A stretch of DNA of 64,000 bases from Hyphococcus sp. Lineage in GTDB: Bacteria > Pseudomonadota > Alphaproteobacteria > Caulobacterales > Parvularculaceae. How positions within the stretch are numbered: the first letter of the stretch is position 1; each line of letters starts with the position of its first letter. Made by a program: the position numbers and the translations under genes. The stretch covers positions 24,733-88,732 of the forward strand of contig JANQOV010000068.1 in NCBI GenBank assembly GCA_028285645.1. The letters are read 5' to 3'. The notes beneath the pieces are model-generated. The model was not told the origin of the DNA. It made no database searches and saw only the letters and a program-made list of their open reading frames with translations. This document shows positions 62,578 through 64,000 of this stretch, in pieces.

Positions 62578-63063
62578 ATGGTAAAGCCCATGGCCGCGAC
62601 GAAACGCCTTAAGGATTTCCTCCTTCCCGCCATTCTTGTGATTGGCGTTGCCGCATTCGCCATTGCCGGGCGCACGTCTGCGACCGACGCCGAATATACC
62701 TATGAAGGCGAGCCGGAAGTCGTTGCGGCGACTTTTTCGTCAGCATGGTGTTCCGCCTGCAAGGTGCTGGAGCCGCGCCTTGCGAAGGTCATTCCAGACT
62801 TTGCCGGCAAGCCAGTAAAATTCGTTGAGCTTGATTTCACGTTTGGTCAACGCGCGGAAATTAAAGAGCTTGCTGAGCGAGAAGGGCTTGGGGACGTCTA
62901 TCCGCGCTTTGAAGGCGCTACGGGCTTTACGCTGCTCGTCGATGCAGAGACGGGCGAGATTATTGATATGCTGACAGTCGAGCATTCAAAAGAAGCGATG
63001 CGAACCGTCATTGCACAGACAATTGCCCTGGCGTCCCGCGCTGAAACGTCCAAAAACCCCTAA
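62578..63063 (+). CDS. membrane-anchored thioredoxin-like protein
   Basis: N-terminal TM; VVAATFSSAWCSACKVLEPRLAKVIPDF with CxxC (CSAC). Confidence 0.85.
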   Translation: MVKPMAATKRLKDFLLPAILVIGVAAFAIAGRTSATDAEYTYEGEPEVVAATFSSAWCSACKVLEPRLAKVIPDFAGKPVKFVELDFTFGQRAEIKELAEREGLGDVYPRFEGATGFTLLVDAETGEIIDMLTVEHSKEAMRTVIAQTIALASRAETSKNP

Positions 63064-63243
63064 AATTGTGAATTACTTTCACGCAAGCGGGCGCCGATTT
63101 TTCTTGAAATCGCAGTAGAATTGGTCCAAGCTTTTTTCTGTTCCGAGGGGCGTCCCGCCTGTCGCCAATGAACGACAGCTCGTGCGACGCGCACCTTCAA
63201 GGTCTGCCCGACAAACTCGATAAAGGGCGACCGACAAGCAATG

Positions 63244-63325
63244 CGCGCCAGGGAGCAATGGGCAAATGGGACTGAGATGAACCCTTCGAACCTGATCCGG
63301 GTCATGCCGGCGCAGGGACGGAGCG
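63244..63325 (+). promoter_or_regulatory. TPP riboswitch (THI-box) aptamer
   Basis: CTGAGATGAACCCTTCGAACCTGATCCGGGTCATGCCGGCGCAGGGA, near-canonical THI-box 3' half; P1 candidate CGCGCC/GGAGCG; P3 arm not clearly paired. Confidence 0.88.
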
Positions 63326-63369
63326 ATTGGGGCGCGGCATTCCGCAAAGGTGTTGCGTTTCAAAGTCGA

Positions 63370-63414
63370 TTTCCTCATCGCCGGATCCCAAAGGCTTAAG
63401 CTGCGGTGAGGAGA
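63370..63414 (+). promoter_or_regulatory. SD-sequestering hairpin, likely expression platform of the TPP riboswitch
   Basis: TTTCCTCATCGC (63370-63381) pairs with GCGGTGAGGAGA (63403-63414), 12 bp with two G-U pairs, masking the GAGGAG SD of the ATG at 63418. Confidence 0.65.
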
Positions 63415-63417
63415 CCG

Positions 63418-64000
63418 ATGCCATTGTCAGGTTGCGTTAGGGTCAAATTAATAGAGAACCGTCACGGCTTCCGCCGTGTACGGTGTTTTTTGCTTTCCGC
63501 CATCCTGGCTGCTTTGAGCGCGGCCTGTGCGTCTCATGCGCAAGAAGGCGGCCAAGCCGGAAACAGCACTGAGGTAGCGGATGGCCCCTGCGCTGAGCAG
63601 GCCCATGACGGCGCCGACTATGTGGTCTGCCGCTTTCAGCCCGGCGCTGATATGCGGCTCTTTCTCAACAATGAAGCCGGCGAGCCTTACAAGCATTTCA
63701 ACTGGGTAAACGAGGCGCTTTCGGGCGCCGGCGAGCGCCTTGTCTTCGCCATGAACGCCGGCATGTATCACGAAGATAGATCGCCCGTGGGCTATTATCG
63801 CGGGGCCGGCAAAGACGTAACGCCTATCAACGACAATAACGGCCCCGGCAACTTTCACTTAAAGCCAAACGGGATTTTCTTCATTTTGGAAAACGGTTTT
63901 GCAGGCGTCGAGGAAACGAGTGTTTTCTTGATGACGAAGCGCCCGCCGCCGGCTTACGCCACCCAATCGGGCCCGATGTTAGTGATTGATGGGAGTTTGC
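63418..64000 (+). CDS. phosphodiester glycosidase (DUF2233)-family secreted protein, truncated by window edge
   Basis: MPLSGCVRVKLIENRHGFRRVRCFLLSAILAALSAACASHAQ... then LVFAMNAGMYHEDRSPVGYYRGAGKDVTPINDNNGPGNFHLKPNGIFFILENG...YATQSGPMLVIDGSL. Confidence 0.83.
   Translation, partial: MPLSGCVRVKLIENRHGFRRVRCFLLSAILAALSAACASHAQEGGQAGNSTEVADGPCAEQAHDGADYVVCRFQPGADMRLFLNNEAGEPYKHFNWVNEALSGAGERLVFAMNAGMYHEDRSPVGYYRGAGKDVTPINDNNGPGNFHLKPNGIFFILENGFAGVEETSVFLMTKRPPPAYATQSGPMLVIDGSL

Noticed and set aside
63060-63378. Minus-strand ORFs of 95 and 99 aa over the TPP riboswitch region
   Set aside because: They cross the aptamer and have no recognisable domain; coding interpretation conflicts with the conserved RNA element.
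1-64000. CRISPR arrays, prophage, transposons, toxin-antitoxin or defence islands
   Set aside because: No regularly spaced repeats, integrase/transposase motifs or defence-related domains were seen; gene content is mainly core metabolism and envelope functions.

Overview
This 64 kb window reads as a gene-dense, mostly syntenic alphaproteobacterial chromosome segment. I recognise about 60 protein-coding genes and found no phage, integrase, transposase, CRISPR or rRNA/tRNA genes. Main blocks, left to right: end of the 2-oxoglutarate dehydrogenase operon (sucB'-lpdA); ompA-like porin; PBP1A-type transglycosylase; mutS-glnD-murJ-trpS; purU; gpmA; zapA; glycolysis cluster tkt-gap-(lipoprotein)-pgk-class I fructose-bisphosphate aldolase; coq4; thiE; ruvCAB; Tol-Pal cluster (ybgC-acyltransferase-tolQRAB-pal-cpoB) followed by tilS-ftsH-folP-glmM; thiD; serC-serA; an HxlR/SDR/DsbA-like module; purA; and a partial phosphodiester-glycosidase-like gene at the right edge. 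Non-routine observations: (i) a TPP (THI-box) aptamer at 63244-63325, with a weak P3 arm and a downstream helix that would bury the ribosome binding site, in front of a phosphodiester-glycosidase-like gene rather than a thiamine gene; (ii) a decayed M28-type metallopeptidase pseudogene (5601-6655, minus strand) that fills an apparently empty region and is invisible in the ORF track; (iii) two intergenic elements unrelated in sequence but sharing a cloverleaf palindrome architecture (50019-50101 and 59913-60058); (iv) a serC leader with mutually exclusive helices; (v) two small membrane/secreted ORFs below the ORF-track cutoff; (vi) a candidate HxlR operator. I did not find a clearly new multi-gene system. 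All calls come from reading the sequence and recalling families; no searches were run.
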